Position numbers and translations under genes: made by a program
Assembly (NCBI GenBank): GCA_934131175.1
Contig: CAKOZD010000013.1
Location: 1-44,542, forward strand
DNA from: an uncultured Bacilli bacterium
GTDB taxonomy: Bacteria > Bacillota_I > Bacilli_A > RF39 > UBA660
Direction of reading: 5' to 3'
Length of the DNA: 44,542 bases
Part shown: positions 33,879 to 41,815 of the stretch, one piece after another
Layout of the letters: each line of letters begins with the position of its first letter
How positions within the stretch are numbered: the first letter of the stretch is position 1
Notes under the pieces: model-generated
What the model was told of the DNA's origin: nothing
Databases searched by the model: none
The model's input: the letters and a program-made list of their open reading frames with translations, nothing else

Positions 33879-34767
33879 ATTTTGCCTTTCTTACTTTTAT
33901 AGTATCTGTATCTTTTAAATAGCCGACTAATAATGTCGAGTCATCATGATGGTTTTTATAATTATTATGGACCTTATTTTCATCAAAATTTGCATAACAG
34001 TATTTGCAGTAATGCATACAACTATTGTATACACCAATATCCACCATCTCTACACAATTACATAATTTTTCTTTTCTTGCTGTCCATTTTTTATATTTTT
34101 TTCCAGTAAGTTTATATGCCAACTCTTGTGATAAACAATCTTCTTTTATAAAACCAAATTCTTTTAAATCTCTTTTTTCAAAGCATGTTTGAACAGTCAT
34201 TTTATGCTTTTTTGCACTACTACTAAATGAAATTCCTATTTCTTTATAGTCATCTTCTGTTAATGTTCTATAATTTAATACATTTTTATTATTTTTTACA
34301 TTTTTGTATTCATCTAAAAATGATATTAGCATTTTTTCAACATAGCCCTCTAATTCACTGCATAATCTTTCAAACATTTTTTTATGATAATTTATATTAT
34401 ATCTTTCACTAATAAATATTGGATCGTATCTTATAACAATATTTTCTTTTCCTATTATTTTAGAAAGTGTTTTTACTGCTTTTATTATTTCTTTCTTATT
34501 TGGAACGTGTGGTTCAATATCTTTTAAATATGGAGTTATTGTTATGTGAAAAATTATTGGTTTATCTATTTCTTGTATTTTATTTATTATAGGTATTGGA
34601 TTTTTCGTACAGAAAAGAATTAAATCTACATCTGAAAAATTTATTCTACTAACAAGATTATCATTAAATGGATTTCTTACATCTAAATATCCAGCATGAT
34701 ATCTTTTCATAAACCAATTTGTATAGAATGCTACAATATCCGTTCTTCCACTTACATTTAAAATCAT
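33877..34767 (-). CDS. DUF1848-family protein with Cys-rich C-terminus
   Basis: Start taken at 34767 (MILNVSGRTDIVAFY) because the upstream ATG at 34782 lies in the SD region AAAGGAG. The 296-residue protein matches DUF1848: SGRTDIVAFYTNWFMKRYHAGY, LILFCTKNPIP, FHITITPYLKDIEPHVP, and a C-terminal Cys cluster (CFEKRD, LCNCVEM, CMHYCKYCYANFD) that resembles an iron-sulfur ligand set; the family is distantly related to radical-SAM spore-photoproduct-lyase-like TIM barrels. No experimental function is known to me. Monocistronic between two hairpins. Confidence 0.85.
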   Translation of the reverse strand: MILNVSGRTDIVAFYTNWFMKRYHAGYLDVRNPFNDNLVSRINFSDVDLILFCTKNPIPIINKIQEIDKPIIFHITITPYLKDIEPHVPNKKEIIKAVKTLSKIIGKENIVIRYDPIFISERYNINYHKKMFERLCSELEGYVEKMLISFLDEYKNVKNNKNVLNYRTLTEDDYKEIGISFSSSAKKHKMTVQTCFEKRDLKEFGFIKEDCLSQELAYKLTGKKYKKWTARKEKLCNCVEMVDIGVYNSCMHYCKYCYANFDENKVHNNYKNHHDDSTLLVGYLKDTDTIKVRKAK

Positions 34768-34789
34768 ATTTTCTCCTTTCATAATAAAA

Positions 34790-34810
34790 CCTATACAACT
34801 ATAGTATAGG
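34790..34810 (-). terminator. Terminator of the glucosaminidase-fusion operon
   Basis: CCTATAC/GTATAGG (34790-34796, 34804-34810) followed on the minus strand by TTTTATTAT, immediately upstream of the DUF1848 SD. Confidence 0.6.
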
Positions 34811-34814
34811 TAAT

Positions 34815-35402
34815 TTATTTATTTTTCAAAAGATTTTGTATTTTTTCATCTGCTAATATTTTATCTCTTTCTGACGTAAATGATATTAATTCTTGTTTAA
34901 TTGTATTACAATATGTTTTTATAACATCTGATGTGGTATTTTTTTCTGTTATTGTGTTACATGTAAAGCTTGTATTAGATGTTCCCTCTAGTATTAAATA
35001 AATTTCATTATATGATAATTCGAAATTATATTCTATGGCTTTTGTTTTTAAGTCTGATGTTATATTTAGTGTTTTTGTTATTTTGTCTTCATAGGACATT
35101 TTTAATTCAATAAAGTCATATGAAGATTTAGATACATAAAACTCTTGATATGAAGTGTTCTTATTGTTCGACATATCATTATAGTAATCATCTAGTGTAT
35201 TATTTGTTGTTATTTTATTATAAAATGCTTCATCCTTTTCTCCAATTGTATAACCATAATCTTCTAGTCTTGCACCTACTTCATCTTTCGATGTTGTATT
35301 TTTATTAATCAATAGTGCAACTATTACTACTGCAAGTATTGCTATGACAATAAATACTATCTTAAGATAAGTTGTAGAATCTTTATTTTTTTTCTTTTTC
35401 AT
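34815..35402 (-). CDS. Membrane-anchored exported protein, 'YGYT' family, partner of the glucosaminidase fusion
   Basis: A 195-residue protein with a Lys-rich head, TM about 12-32 and an exported domain holding two Cys (CNTITEKN, YCNTIKQE) that could form a disulfide. RLEDYGYTIGEKDEAFYNKI just after the TM resembles ISEYGYTLKDSKTKAYKDMF in the protein at 7177-7806. SD AAGGAG; the start lies 9 nt after the stop of the fusion gene, so both are in one operon. Function not recognised; the pairing of both family members with envelope enzymes suggests an accessory role outside the membrane. Confidence 0.72.
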   Translation of the reverse strand: MKKKKNKDSTTYLKIVFIVIAILAVVIVALLINKNTTSKDEVGARLEDYGYTIGEKDEAFYNKITTNNTLDDYYNDMSNNKNTSYQEFYVSKSSYDFIELKMSYEDKITKTLNITSDLKTKAIEYNFELSYNEIYLILEGTSNTSFTCNTITEKNTTSDVIKTYCNTIKQELISFTSERDKILADEKIQNLLKNK

Positions 35403-35411
35403 ATTAGCTCC

Positions 35412-36371
35412 TTACATTACACTTGAAACTTTAGAGAATAGGTTGTTTGCAATTGAAGTTACATTTCCGGGCCAATCAGAACATCCAGGACAATAGTTCG
35501 TAACAACTGCTGATGGACTTTTTCCGTGATAATATGAACCTCCCGGTGTTAAATAATTCTTACTCAACATATTTGCATGATAATCTACAAATTCATTTAC
35601 TGATTTAAAATAAGCAAAACTACAATTACTATTACTTCCACAACCATTAGATGGATGAGCACTACTTGAACATACACCACCTAAATTGTTACAATTTCTA
35701 CTTATGGCTGATGTTATCCAACCTGATTCTAATGCTTCTACTCCCATCAAAAAGAAAACATTTACATTATATTTATTTTCTGCTGTTACAAGTCCACTGG
35801 CATATGGTATAAAGTTTCTTGCATTTCCTCCAGCAGCATTCAAAACTGCAACTAATTGTGAACTAGTGATATTACTTTTTTTAGTAACATCATTAGGGTC
35901 CCATACAATATCTCCTACCTGTTTTGCTGTTCCATCTATTTTTTCATCTGCATTGTATGAACTACTGCTATCACTTTTTTTCTCTCCTTTAGCATAGTCA
36001 TCAGAATTTGTATAAATATTTTTCTTTTCTTCACCTGTTATTTCCATGTATTTTGGAGAACCATTATAATCTCCTATATTATTCCAACAGGATGATAATG
36101 TAAAGTTTTCACCTAACATATTCATAACTACATTTAAAAGTATAGGTATAAAAAATACTATTGCCGCTGCAAAAAAACTATTTTTTAATTTTGGTAATGC
36201 TTTTTTATCATCTGGATTTTGCATTAATATTATTAAATTATATGTAGCAAAAATCATCAATAGAATTGGAACAATAATTTGAATAACATTTAGGCCATTT
36301 TTTATTGTTTTTAATATATTACTTAATACTGGTGATGAACATTCGTTAATCATATCTAGAATATTAATCAT
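35412..36371 (-). CDS. VirB2/TrbC-like two-TM module fused to GH73-type glucosaminidase
   Basis: Start taken at ATG 36371 (MINILDM), 8 nt after SD GAGG; a GTG at 36380 is an alternative. The 319-residue protein begins with two long hydrophobic helices (about 25-50 and 64-90) joined by a short charged loop (QNPDDKKALPKLKNSFFAAA), a layout like VirB2/TrbC pilin-type subunits of type IV secretion. A Ser/Lys linker follows, then a glucosaminidase/lysozyme-like domain (about 165-315) with Glu215 in MGVEALESGWITSAIS as the likely catalytic acid and four or more Cys. It should sit in the membrane and cut peptidoglycan on the outside. Neighbour 34815-35402 is co-transcribed. Confidence 0.78.
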   Translation of the reverse strand: MINILDMINECSSPVLSNILKTIKNGLNVIQIIVPILLMIFATYNLIILMQNPDDKKALPKLKNSFFAAAIVFFIPILLNVVMNMLGENFTLSSCWNNIGDYNGSPKYMEITGEEKKNIYTNSDDYAKGEKKSDSSSSYNADEKIDGTAKQVGDIVWDPNDVTKKSNITSSQLVAVLNAAGGNARNFIPYASGLVTAENKYNVNVFFLMGVEALESGWITSAISRNCNNLGGVCSSSAHPSNGCGSNSNCSFAYFKSVNEFVDYHANMLSKNYLTPGGSYYHGKSPSAVVTNYCPGCSDWPGNVTSIANNLFSKVSSVM

Positions 36372-36390
36372 AGTAGACACCTCTATAAAG

Positions 36391-36419
36391 ACTATATCAT
36401 AATTTTATAGTTATCTCAA
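36391..36419 (-). promoter_or_regulatory. Promoter of the glucosaminidase-fusion operon
   Basis: Minus-strand TTGAGA (36414-36419) and TATAGT (36391-36396) with 17-nt spacing. The nonamer ATAACTATA occurs twice around the -35 (about 20 nt apart), possibly an operator. Confidence 0.5.
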
Positions 36420-36490
36420 TCAATTATAGTTATATACATTATTTAATATTTTCATTTTCTCATAGAATACTTTGAATATATTATTAGGGG

Positions 36491-36574
36491 GTGGTGTCTA
36501 TTAAATTTAGATGTTGGTTTTTTTATATTATTATTTTGGCACTACTTTTTATTGTTATTGGACTAGTTTTTTAA
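36491..36574 (+). CDS. Possible small membrane peptide (27 aa)
   Basis: A short frame opens with two GTG codons or an ATT and reads ...IKFRCWFFYIIILALLFIVIGLVF, a basic/aromatic head followed by one perfect-length hydrophobic helix. A purine-rich AGGGGGTGG precedes it, with spacing that suits the ATT at 36500 best and is too tight for the GTGs. It lies in an otherwise empty 260-nt spacer. Start uncertain, hence low confidence. Confidence 0.3.
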   Translation: MVSIKFRCWFFYIIILALLFIVIGLVF

Positions 36575-36603
36575 TAATTTTTAGACATTTATATATATTC
36601 AAA

Positions 36604-36629
36604 AAAGGAAGTTATTTTCAACTTCCTTT
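36604..36629 (-). terminator. Terminator of the fucO-FIST operon
   Basis: AAAGGAAGTT/AACTTCCTTT (36604-36613, 36620-36629) with A/T-rich flanks, 12 nt beyond the FIST gene stop. It could also stop transcription from the plus strand. Confidence 0.8.
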
Positions 36630-36641
36630 ACTTTTTTTTGA

Positions 36642-37829
36642 TTAATTTTTTCCAAATGCAGTGAATGACAACATAAGTCCACCACAAATATTTGCAGAAT
36701 GTTCATCATATCCATATTCGCCAAATGTAAATGGTACTATAAATGGTACTCCTCTTGCTTCTTTTAATAAATTTTTATGGACTTCATCTATTCTGTTGCC
36801 AATACCTGCTCTTCTTCCACCACAATGTATTAATAAGTATGCAGCCGGTTCAGTATATAGTTGTTTTTTTAAATCTTTCATAGTTGATGATGTGGCATTT
36901 ATTAATTCATCAACTGTTGCTTCTAACTGAATTATTGCAGTTCCTTCCACTACTTTATTTCCTAATGTGATTGTATCATCTGATGTTGTACGAGTTCCTT
37001 GATCATTACCAAACATAGGATGTCTTATTACTGTTAAATTTCCTAATGGATCCTTAACACCTAGTGGTTTTGTAATTGAGGCTACTAAAAGATTTTTTTC
37101 CTTTAAACTATTTGGCGATACATTAGTCCAATGTGCATACTTTTTCAATGCAGATACACCATCAATAGATACTAGTGTTCTATTATTTTTTACTTCTGTA
37201 ATTAGTCCCATATTGCCAGTTTCATTATATGCTCCTGTAAATGATGTTGCAATTTCATTATCTGTGTAGAAAAATGCAACTGCTACTCCATCAGAAAATA
37301 CTTTGTCATTGCAAATTATTTTCCAATTTCCTTCTACATCATTATCTGCAGCACTTCCTCCAAACATTGGAACTCTTCCTATTACATCTTGAATTCCCAT
37401 TAGATACTCTTCTTCTTCTTTTGGACTTGCAACCATATAAAAGTACGCAGGCGCACGCGTTGTCTTAGCATTTTCAACAGCTTCAATTGCAACTTTTCTT
37501 CCTATTGCTCTTGCATCTCTTCCAGCTTCGTGACATCCTATACCAACAACCATATTTGAATCATTTAAAGATAACATTCCAGCAAAACCAGATGGTGATG
37601 TTATATATCCATCAGGAACTATTATTCCTGTACTACTTGTGCATCCAATTATTGGTGAAGTTGTAGCACTTTGAGCTCCCTTCAAATATTTTTTTACATT
37701 ATCATCGGCTGCTGTAAATAAGAAATTTAATTTTACATTGCTAAAGTCTTTAGTAGACTCTTTTGCTGCCTCTAAACCAGCAATAAATGGGGCTGGATTT
37801 ATACTATATCCAACTTTAGATTTTAACAT
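36642..37829 (-). CDS. FIST-domain sensory protein
   Basis: A 395-residue soluble protein made of FIST_N (about 30-215: NFLFTAADDNVKKYLKG, IIGCTSSTGI, GRVPMFGGSAADN, ICNDKVFSDGVAVAFFY) and FIST_C (about 225-375: KKYAHWTN, IIQLEATVDELINATSS, YLLIHCGGRR). FIST proteins are ligand-binding sensors proposed to bind amino acids; they are usually fused to, or next to, kinases or cyclases. No output domain or signalling gene adjoins this one. It follows the FucO-type gene by 13 nt and shares a terminator with it, so the pair is probably co-transcribed. Confidence 0.88.
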   Translation of the reverse strand: MLKSKVGYSINPAPFIAGLEAAKESTKDFSNVKLNFLFTAADDNVKKYLKGAQSATTSPIIGCTSSTGIIVPDGYITSPSGFAGMLSLNDSNMVVGIGCHEAGRDARAIGRKVAIEAVENAKTTRAPAYFYMVASPKEEEEYLMGIQDVIGRVPMFGGSAADNDVEGNWKIICNDKVFSDGVAVAFFYTDNEIATSFTGAYNETGNMGLITEVKNNRTLVSIDGVSALKKYAHWTNVSPNSLKEKNLLVASITKPLGVKDPLGNLTVIRHPMFGNDQGTRTTSDDTITLGNKVVEGTAIIQLEATVDELINATSSTMKDLKKQLYTEPAAYLLIHCGGRRAGIGNRIDEVHKNLLKEARGVPFIVPFTFGEYGYDEHSANICGGLMLSFTAFGKN

Positions 37830-37842
37830 TTTACCACTCCTC

Positions 37843-38994
37843 TTAGTAAGCTTGATTATAGATTGTAATTAAATCGTCTACTGTTACTTCTCTTGGATTA
37901 CCAGGAGTGCAAGCATCGTTAATTGCTTGTGCAGCTAATTGTGGAATCATTTCTTTTGGAATTCCAACATCTCTTAGTCTTTGAGGAATATTCATACTCT
38001 TAGAAAGTTCTTGAATAGCATCTACTATTGTTTCAATTACTTCATAATCGTTTAATCCCTCCATATTTAATCCAAATGCTCTACCCATATTTCTAAATAA
38101 GTCTGGACATACTTGACCATTAAATCTCATTACATGTGGTAGTAAGATTGAATTTGCTAAACCATGTGGGGTATCAAAGAATGCTCCTAATGAATGTGCC
38201 ATTGAATGAACAATTCCTAGACCAACATTTGAAAATCCCATTCCAGCAATATATTGAGCATATGCCATTTTTTCAATAGCTATATCATCTTTTTCATTTA
38301 CAGCTTTCTCAAGATTTTTATATATTAATGCCATTGCATTGATATGGAACATATCAGGAATTAACCATCCAGCTTTTGTGATATATCCTTCCATAGCATG
38401 AGTTAACGCATCCATTCCAGTAGTGGATGCTAAAGATTGTGGCATACTTTGCATTAGATCTGGATCAATTATTGCACAAACTGGTATATCATGTACATCT
38501 ACACAAACCATTTTCTTCATGTTTGTCTCATCAGTTATAACATAATTAATTGTAACTTCTGCTGCAGTTCCAGCAGTCGTTGGTAATGCAAATAATGGTA
38601 ATCCTTTATTTCTTGTTTCTACAGCTCCATCTAAGCTTGTTACACCACTATGCTCTGTATTAGTCATTATTATTGATATTGCTTTTGCTGTATCAATAAC
38701 ACTTCCTCCACCTACTGCAACAATTGCATCAACATTGTTTATTTCAGCAAGTGTCAAGCCATCTTGAACATTTTTTACAGTTGGATTAGGTTTAACATGA
38801 TTATATACGAAATATGTTATTCCTGCTTTATCAATAACATCTATTACTTTTTCAGTTACTTTTGCCTCCATTAAAGAATAATCACTTACAATAAGTACTT
38901 TTTGATGGCCTCTAGTTCTTAATTCTTCTCCTAATTTGTTACGAGAACCACGACCAAAATATGAAGTTTCATTTAAAACTACTCTATTTATCAT
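37843..38994 (-). CDS. fucO: Lactaldehyde reductase / iron-containing alcohol dehydrogenase, FucO type
   Basis: A 383-residue group III alcohol dehydrogenase. NAD-binding GGGSVIDTAKA is at about 95-105, and the iron ligands Asp195, His199, His263 and His277 fall at nearly the E. coli FucO positions (VxGMDALTHAMEGY; GIVHSMAHSLGAFFDTPHG). Long stretches such as ALPTTAGTAAEVTINYVITD and CVDVHDIPVCAIIDP are characteristic of FucO rather than generic Fe-ADH. The enzyme reduces L-lactaldehyde to 1,2-propanediol during fucose or rhamnose fermentation, but no sugar pathway genes are in the window. SD GGGAGG; TATAAT is upstream but its -35 is poor. Confidence 0.9.
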   Translation of the reverse strand: MINRVVLNETSYFGRGSRNKLGEELRTRGHQKVLIVSDYSLMEAKVTEKVIDVIDKAGITYFVYNHVKPNPTVKNVQDGLTLAEINNVDAIVAVGGGSVIDTAKAISIIMTNTEHSGVTSLDGAVETRNKGLPLFALPTTAGTAAEVTINYVITDETNMKKMVCVDVHDIPVCAIIDPDLMQSMPQSLASTTGMDALTHAMEGYITKAGWLIPDMFHINAMALIYKNLEKAVNEKDDIAIEKMAYAQYIAGMGFSNVGLGIVHSMAHSLGAFFDTPHGLANSILLPHVMRFNGQVCPDLFRNMGRAFGLNMEGLNDYEVIETIVDAIQELSKSMNIPQRLRDVGIPKEMIPQLAAQAINDACTPGNPREVTVDDLITIYNQAY

Positions 38995-39183
38995 TTTCTA
39001 GCCTCCCTATTTTCATAATATTAATTATAGCATACTTTTTTAATAATAAATAGTAATTTTAAATTTAACTGTAAATATTAAATCTTGTTTTTATTTTGTA
39101 AGTGAGTAGGATGTATATTTTAAATATTCTATTGTAATTTATTTAGATGTTTTAGTTATATGGTAATATCAAAATGCAAAAAA

Positions 39184-39207
39184 AAGATACTTATTTTAAA
39201 GTATCTT
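39184..39207 (-). terminator. Terminator of tsaD
   Basis: AAGATACTT/AAGTATCTT (39184-39192, 39199-39207) followed by eight T on the minus strand; the tsaD stop is inside. Confidence 0.85.
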
Positions 39208-40195
39208 GTGATTTAGAATTTAGAGTTAAGTCAGCGCGTCTTCCATCTAAATATGCGTAATATCCCGCAGCTGCTATCATAGTTCCATTATCTGTACAAT
39301 ATTTCATTGGAGGAATAGATAATTCTACACCTAATTCTTCTGTCATTTCTTGCATTGCTTCTCTTAATCCATTATTTGCTGCTACTCCACCAGCTACAAT
39401 GACATTTTTTATATTTTTTTCTTCTATAGCTTTTTTCACTTTAGATACAATTGATTCAACTGCTACTTTTTGAAATGATGCTGCTAGGTCTGCTTTTCTC
39501 AATTCTTCTCCTCTTTGTTCTTCATTGTGTGCTAAATTAATAACTGCACTTTTTAATCCACTAAATGAGAAGTTATAGCTATCATCTTGTAATGGAATTG
39601 GTAATTTGTATGTATCTTTTCCTTCTTTTGCTAGCTTATCAAGCTTTGGTCCTCCAGGATATTCTAAACCAATGACTCTTGCAACTTTATCATAGCATTC
39701 TCCTATTGCATCATCTAATGTTCCACCAAGTTTTTCAAAACTATAATGTTTCTTCATTTCTATTATTTCTGTATGTCCCCCACTAACAACAACTGCAAGT
39801 AATGGGAATTTTAATTCTTTTACAAGGCTATTTGCATAAATATGTCCTGCTATATGATGAACTGGAATTAATGGTTTATTGTAAATAAATGATAGTGTTT
39901 TTGCTGCCTCTAATCCAATTAATAATGATCCAATTAAACCAGGTCCGTATGTAATTGCTATAGCATCAACATCATCAATGGTCATATTTGCTTTTTCTAA
40001 ACATTCTTCTAAAACTATTGTTATATTTTTTACATGGTGTCTGCTTGCAATTTCTGGTACAACTCCTCCATAATTTTTGTGAATATCTATTTGTGATGAT
40101 ATCACTGTAGCAATTTCTTCCGTTCCGTTTTTTACTATTGATGCACTTGTTTCATCACAACTGCTTTCTATACCTAAAATATATATATCTTTCAT
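39191..40195 (-). CDS. tsaD: tRNA N6-adenosine threonylcarbamoyltransferase TsaD
   Basis: A 334-residue ASKHA-fold metalloprotein. Visible hallmarks are GIESSCDETSASIV, the metal-binding His114/His118 in HHIAGHIYAN, VVSGGHTEI, GECYDKVARV, FSFSGLKSA, GGVAANNGLRE and the C-terminal PMKYCTDNGTMIAAAGYY. With TsaB and TsaE it transfers threonylcarbamoyl from TC-AMP to A37 of ANN-decoding tRNAs (t6A). SD AGGTGATAGA. The tsaE, tsaB and rimI genes lie just upstream, but a hairpin and a TATAAT box in the 46-nt spacer may give tsaD its own transcript. Confidence 0.97.
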   Translation of the reverse strand: MKDIYILGIESSCDETSASIVKNGTEEIATVISSQIDIHKNYGGVVPEIASRHHVKNITIVLEECLEKANMTIDDVDAIAITYGPGLIGSLLIGLEAAKTLSFIYNKPLIPVHHIAGHIYANSLVKELKFPLLAVVVSGGHTEIIEMKKHYSFEKLGGTLDDAIGECYDKVARVIGLEYPGGPKLDKLAKEGKDTYKLPIPLQDDSYNFSFSGLKSAVINLAHNEEQRGEELRKADLAASFQKVAVESIVSKVKKAIEEKNIKNVIVAGGVAANNGLREAMQEMTEELGVELSIPPMKYCTDNGTMIAAAGYYAYLDGRRADLTLNSKSQDTLK

Positions 40196-40233
40196 TCTAT
40201 CACCTTTTTCATTTCCAAGATATTATAACATAA

Positions 40234-40259
40234 AAAGACCCTCAGTTAGAAGTGTCTTT
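40234..40259 (-). terminator. Possible terminator between rimI and tsaD
   Basis: AAAGAC/GTCTTT (40234-40239, 40254-40259) with partial inner pairing and a following T-run on the minus strand; a TATAAT lies just downstream. Confidence 0.45.
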
Positions 40260-40655
40260 CTCATATTTTCTTTCATAAAGGATTCCGTCAATTCCATTGT
40301 AGTATCCTTTCCTGATTGCCTTTTTTTCAAATTTATTTTTTTCATATAATTTTATTGCAGAGTAATTATCTTCTTTTACTTCCAACGTAATATTTTTTTT
40401 CAACAAGTTTATCATATAATTTAACAAAAAATTGCCTTTTCCACAATTTCTGTGTGTTTTGCTAACTTCTATTTGATTTATTTCTACACGCTCGTATATA
40501 TCACTATAATATATGTATGCTATTACTTCATTATTTTCTTTTAATATCAATATTTTAGCAAAAGGATTGTTTTCTAATTCATTTAAGATATATTCTTTTG
40601 AAATAAAGCTATTATTTATTAAATCAATGTTATTTTTATTTATTTCTATAATCAT
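40242..40655 (-). CDS. rimI: GNAT acetyltransferase, ribosomal-protein S18 alanine N-acetyltransferase RimI-like
   Basis: A 137-residue single GNAT domain. VSKTHRNCGKGNFLLNYMI is the acetyl-CoA-binding motif A (here with Asn and Asn where Arg/Gly-rich Q/RxxGxG/A is usual), and ITLEVKEDNYSAIKLYEKNKFEKKAIRKGYY is the RimI-type C-terminal signature. It overlaps the tsaB stop by 4 nt (ATGA). The tsaE-tsaB-rimI-tsaD order is widespread, which supports the RimI label, but substrate is not proven. TGA stop. Confidence 0.8.
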   Translation of the reverse strand: MIIEINKNNIDLINNSFISKEYILNELENNPFAKILILKENNEVIAYIYYSDIYERVEINQIEVSKTHRNCGKGNFLLNYMINLLKKNITLEVKEDNYSAIKLYEKNKFEKKAIRKGYYNGIDGILYERKYEKDTSN

Positions 40656-41275
40656 AGTTTACTTTCTTCTGCTGCAGTTAACTTTAAATATTCTGGATTA
40701 ACTGAATGAGTATTTATAGCTTCTTTATCTTTAAAATAGTTAACTATTTTTAAAATACTTGGGTTATAACTTTCTCTTTTTATTTCGTCATCAAAGTTAT
40801 CATTTGATATTATTTCATAATCTTCCTTGTCATTTAAACATTTCATAAGTTTATCTAGTTCTATATGCTGTGGTTTTAAAATTTCTTTATATGAACTATC
40901 GTATATTGCTCCATATACATATCCTCTTCTTGCATTTATCATTGGAACATGTAACTTTTCATTTTCACTTGAAATTGCCATCGCTTCTAATGAACTAATA
41001 GTTGTAATTGGAATATTTAAACTCCAAGCATACACTTTAGCAATTGTTATTCCTATTCTTATTCCAGTAAATGATCCTGGTCCGTTTACCACAATTATTT
41101 TATCAATATCTTTTGCTTTTAAATTTGTTTTATCAAATAATTCTACTATTTTTGGTAAAGCAACTTCAGATAAATTTTGTCCAAATTCTTCTTTTATTTC
41201 TGCTAGTATTTTATCATTTTCAACTATACCACTATATAAAAAATTAGATGATGTATCTATATACAAATATCTCAT
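40652..41275 (-). CDS. tsaB: tRNA threonylcarbamoyladenosine biosynthesis protein TsaB
   Basis: Start taken at 41275 (MRYLYIDTSSNFLYSGI) with SD GAGGCAATATT; a longer in-frame start at 41290 is less likely. The 207-residue protein has the N-terminal ASKHA strand YIDTSS, VNGPGSFTGIRIGITIAKVYAW, and ISSLEAMA; it lacks TsaD's metal His pair, as expected. It scaffolds TsaD and TsaE in the t6A complex. Its ATG overlaps the tsaE TGA (ATGA), which also shows TGA is a stop in this genome. Confidence 0.95.
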   Translation of the reverse strand: MRYLYIDTSSNFLYSGIVENDKILAEIKEEFGQNLSEVALPKIVELFDKTNLKAKDIDKIIVVNGPGSFTGIRIGITIAKVYAWSLNIPITTISSLEAMAISSENEKLHVPMINARRGYVYGAIYDSSYKEILKPQHIELDKLMKCLNDKEDYEIISNDNFDDEIKRESYNPSILKIVNYFKDKEAINTHSVNPEYLKLTAAEESKL

Positions 41276-41730
41276 AATATTGCCTCGCATAAGTCTTCAT
41301 ACTTTCTGCCATGAGGTGTTATTGTAATGATTCTTTTATCTTCATCTTCTGATGAATTTTTTATTTTTATATCTAATCTTTTTTCTGGAAGATAATCAGG
41401 AATCATATCAGCCCATTCAATTATAGTTATTCCTTTTTTTGTATAATACTCTTCTATTCCAAGATCTTCTACATTTCCATCTAAACGATAAACATCCATA
41501 TGATATAGTGGCATTTCTCCAGATGTATATTCCTTAATTATATTAAATGTTGGAGACGTTACTTCTTCCTTTACTTCTAGTGCCTGTGCAAAACCTTTTG
41601 TAAATATTGTTTTGCCACTTCCTAAATCTCCCTTTAAGCAAATAACCATATTTGGAAATTTTTCTGATTCAATATTTTGTGCTAATTCAATTGTTTCTTC
41701 TTCTGAATATGTTGTTATTTTATAATCCAT
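41272..41730 (-). CDS. tsaE: tRNA threonylcarbamoyladenosine biosynthesis ATPase TsaE
   Basis: Start taken at ATG 41730 (MDYKITTYSEEE), placed 4 nt after AGGTGAT; a GTG three codons earlier overlaps that SD. The 152-residue P-loop ATPase has Walker A LKGDLGSGKTIFTKGFAQAL, SPTFNIIKEY, YHMDVYRL, and EEYYTKKGITIIEWADMIPDYLP, all typical of TsaE. It drives turnover of the TsaBD complex. First gene of the t6A operon. Confidence 0.95.
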   Translation of the reverse strand: MDYKITTYSEEETIELAQNIESEKFPNMVICLKGDLGSGKTIFTKGFAQALEVKEEVTSPTFNIIKEYTSGEMPLYHMDVYRLDGNVEDLGIEEYYTKKGITIIEWADMIPDYLPEKRLDIKIKNSSEDEDKRIITITPHGRKYEDLCEAIL

Positions 41731-41748
41731 TTCTATCACCTAGAATTT

Positions 41749-41776
41749 ATTATATCAAAAAAAAAGAGTTATACAA
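41749..41776 (-). promoter_or_regulatory. Promoter of the tsaE operon
   Basis: Minus-strand TTGTAT (41771-41776) and TATAAT (41749-41754) with 16-nt spacing. The -35 lies in the loop and 5' part of the tldE terminator, so both signals share sequence. Confidence 0.5.
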
Positions 41777-41782
41777 CTCTTT
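41763..41782 (-). terminator. Terminator of the tldD-tldE operon
   Basis: AAAGAGTT/AACTCTTT (41763-41770, 41775-41782), 4-nt loop, then nine T on the minus strand. Confidence 0.85.
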
Positions 41783-41815
41783 GATATATTTTTATTAACA
41801 TTTTTCTGTAAATTA

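Noticed and set aside
39001..39180. Possible regulatory element between fucO and tsaD
   Set aside because: AT-rich with scattered TGTAAAT-like words but no paired boxes, hairpin or ORF; only the fucO -10 box is credible.
40827..41327. 166-codon plus-strand frame opposite tsaB/tsaE
   Set aside because: Lies fully over the well-conserved tsaB and tsaE genes, hydrophobic antisense translation typical of shadows.
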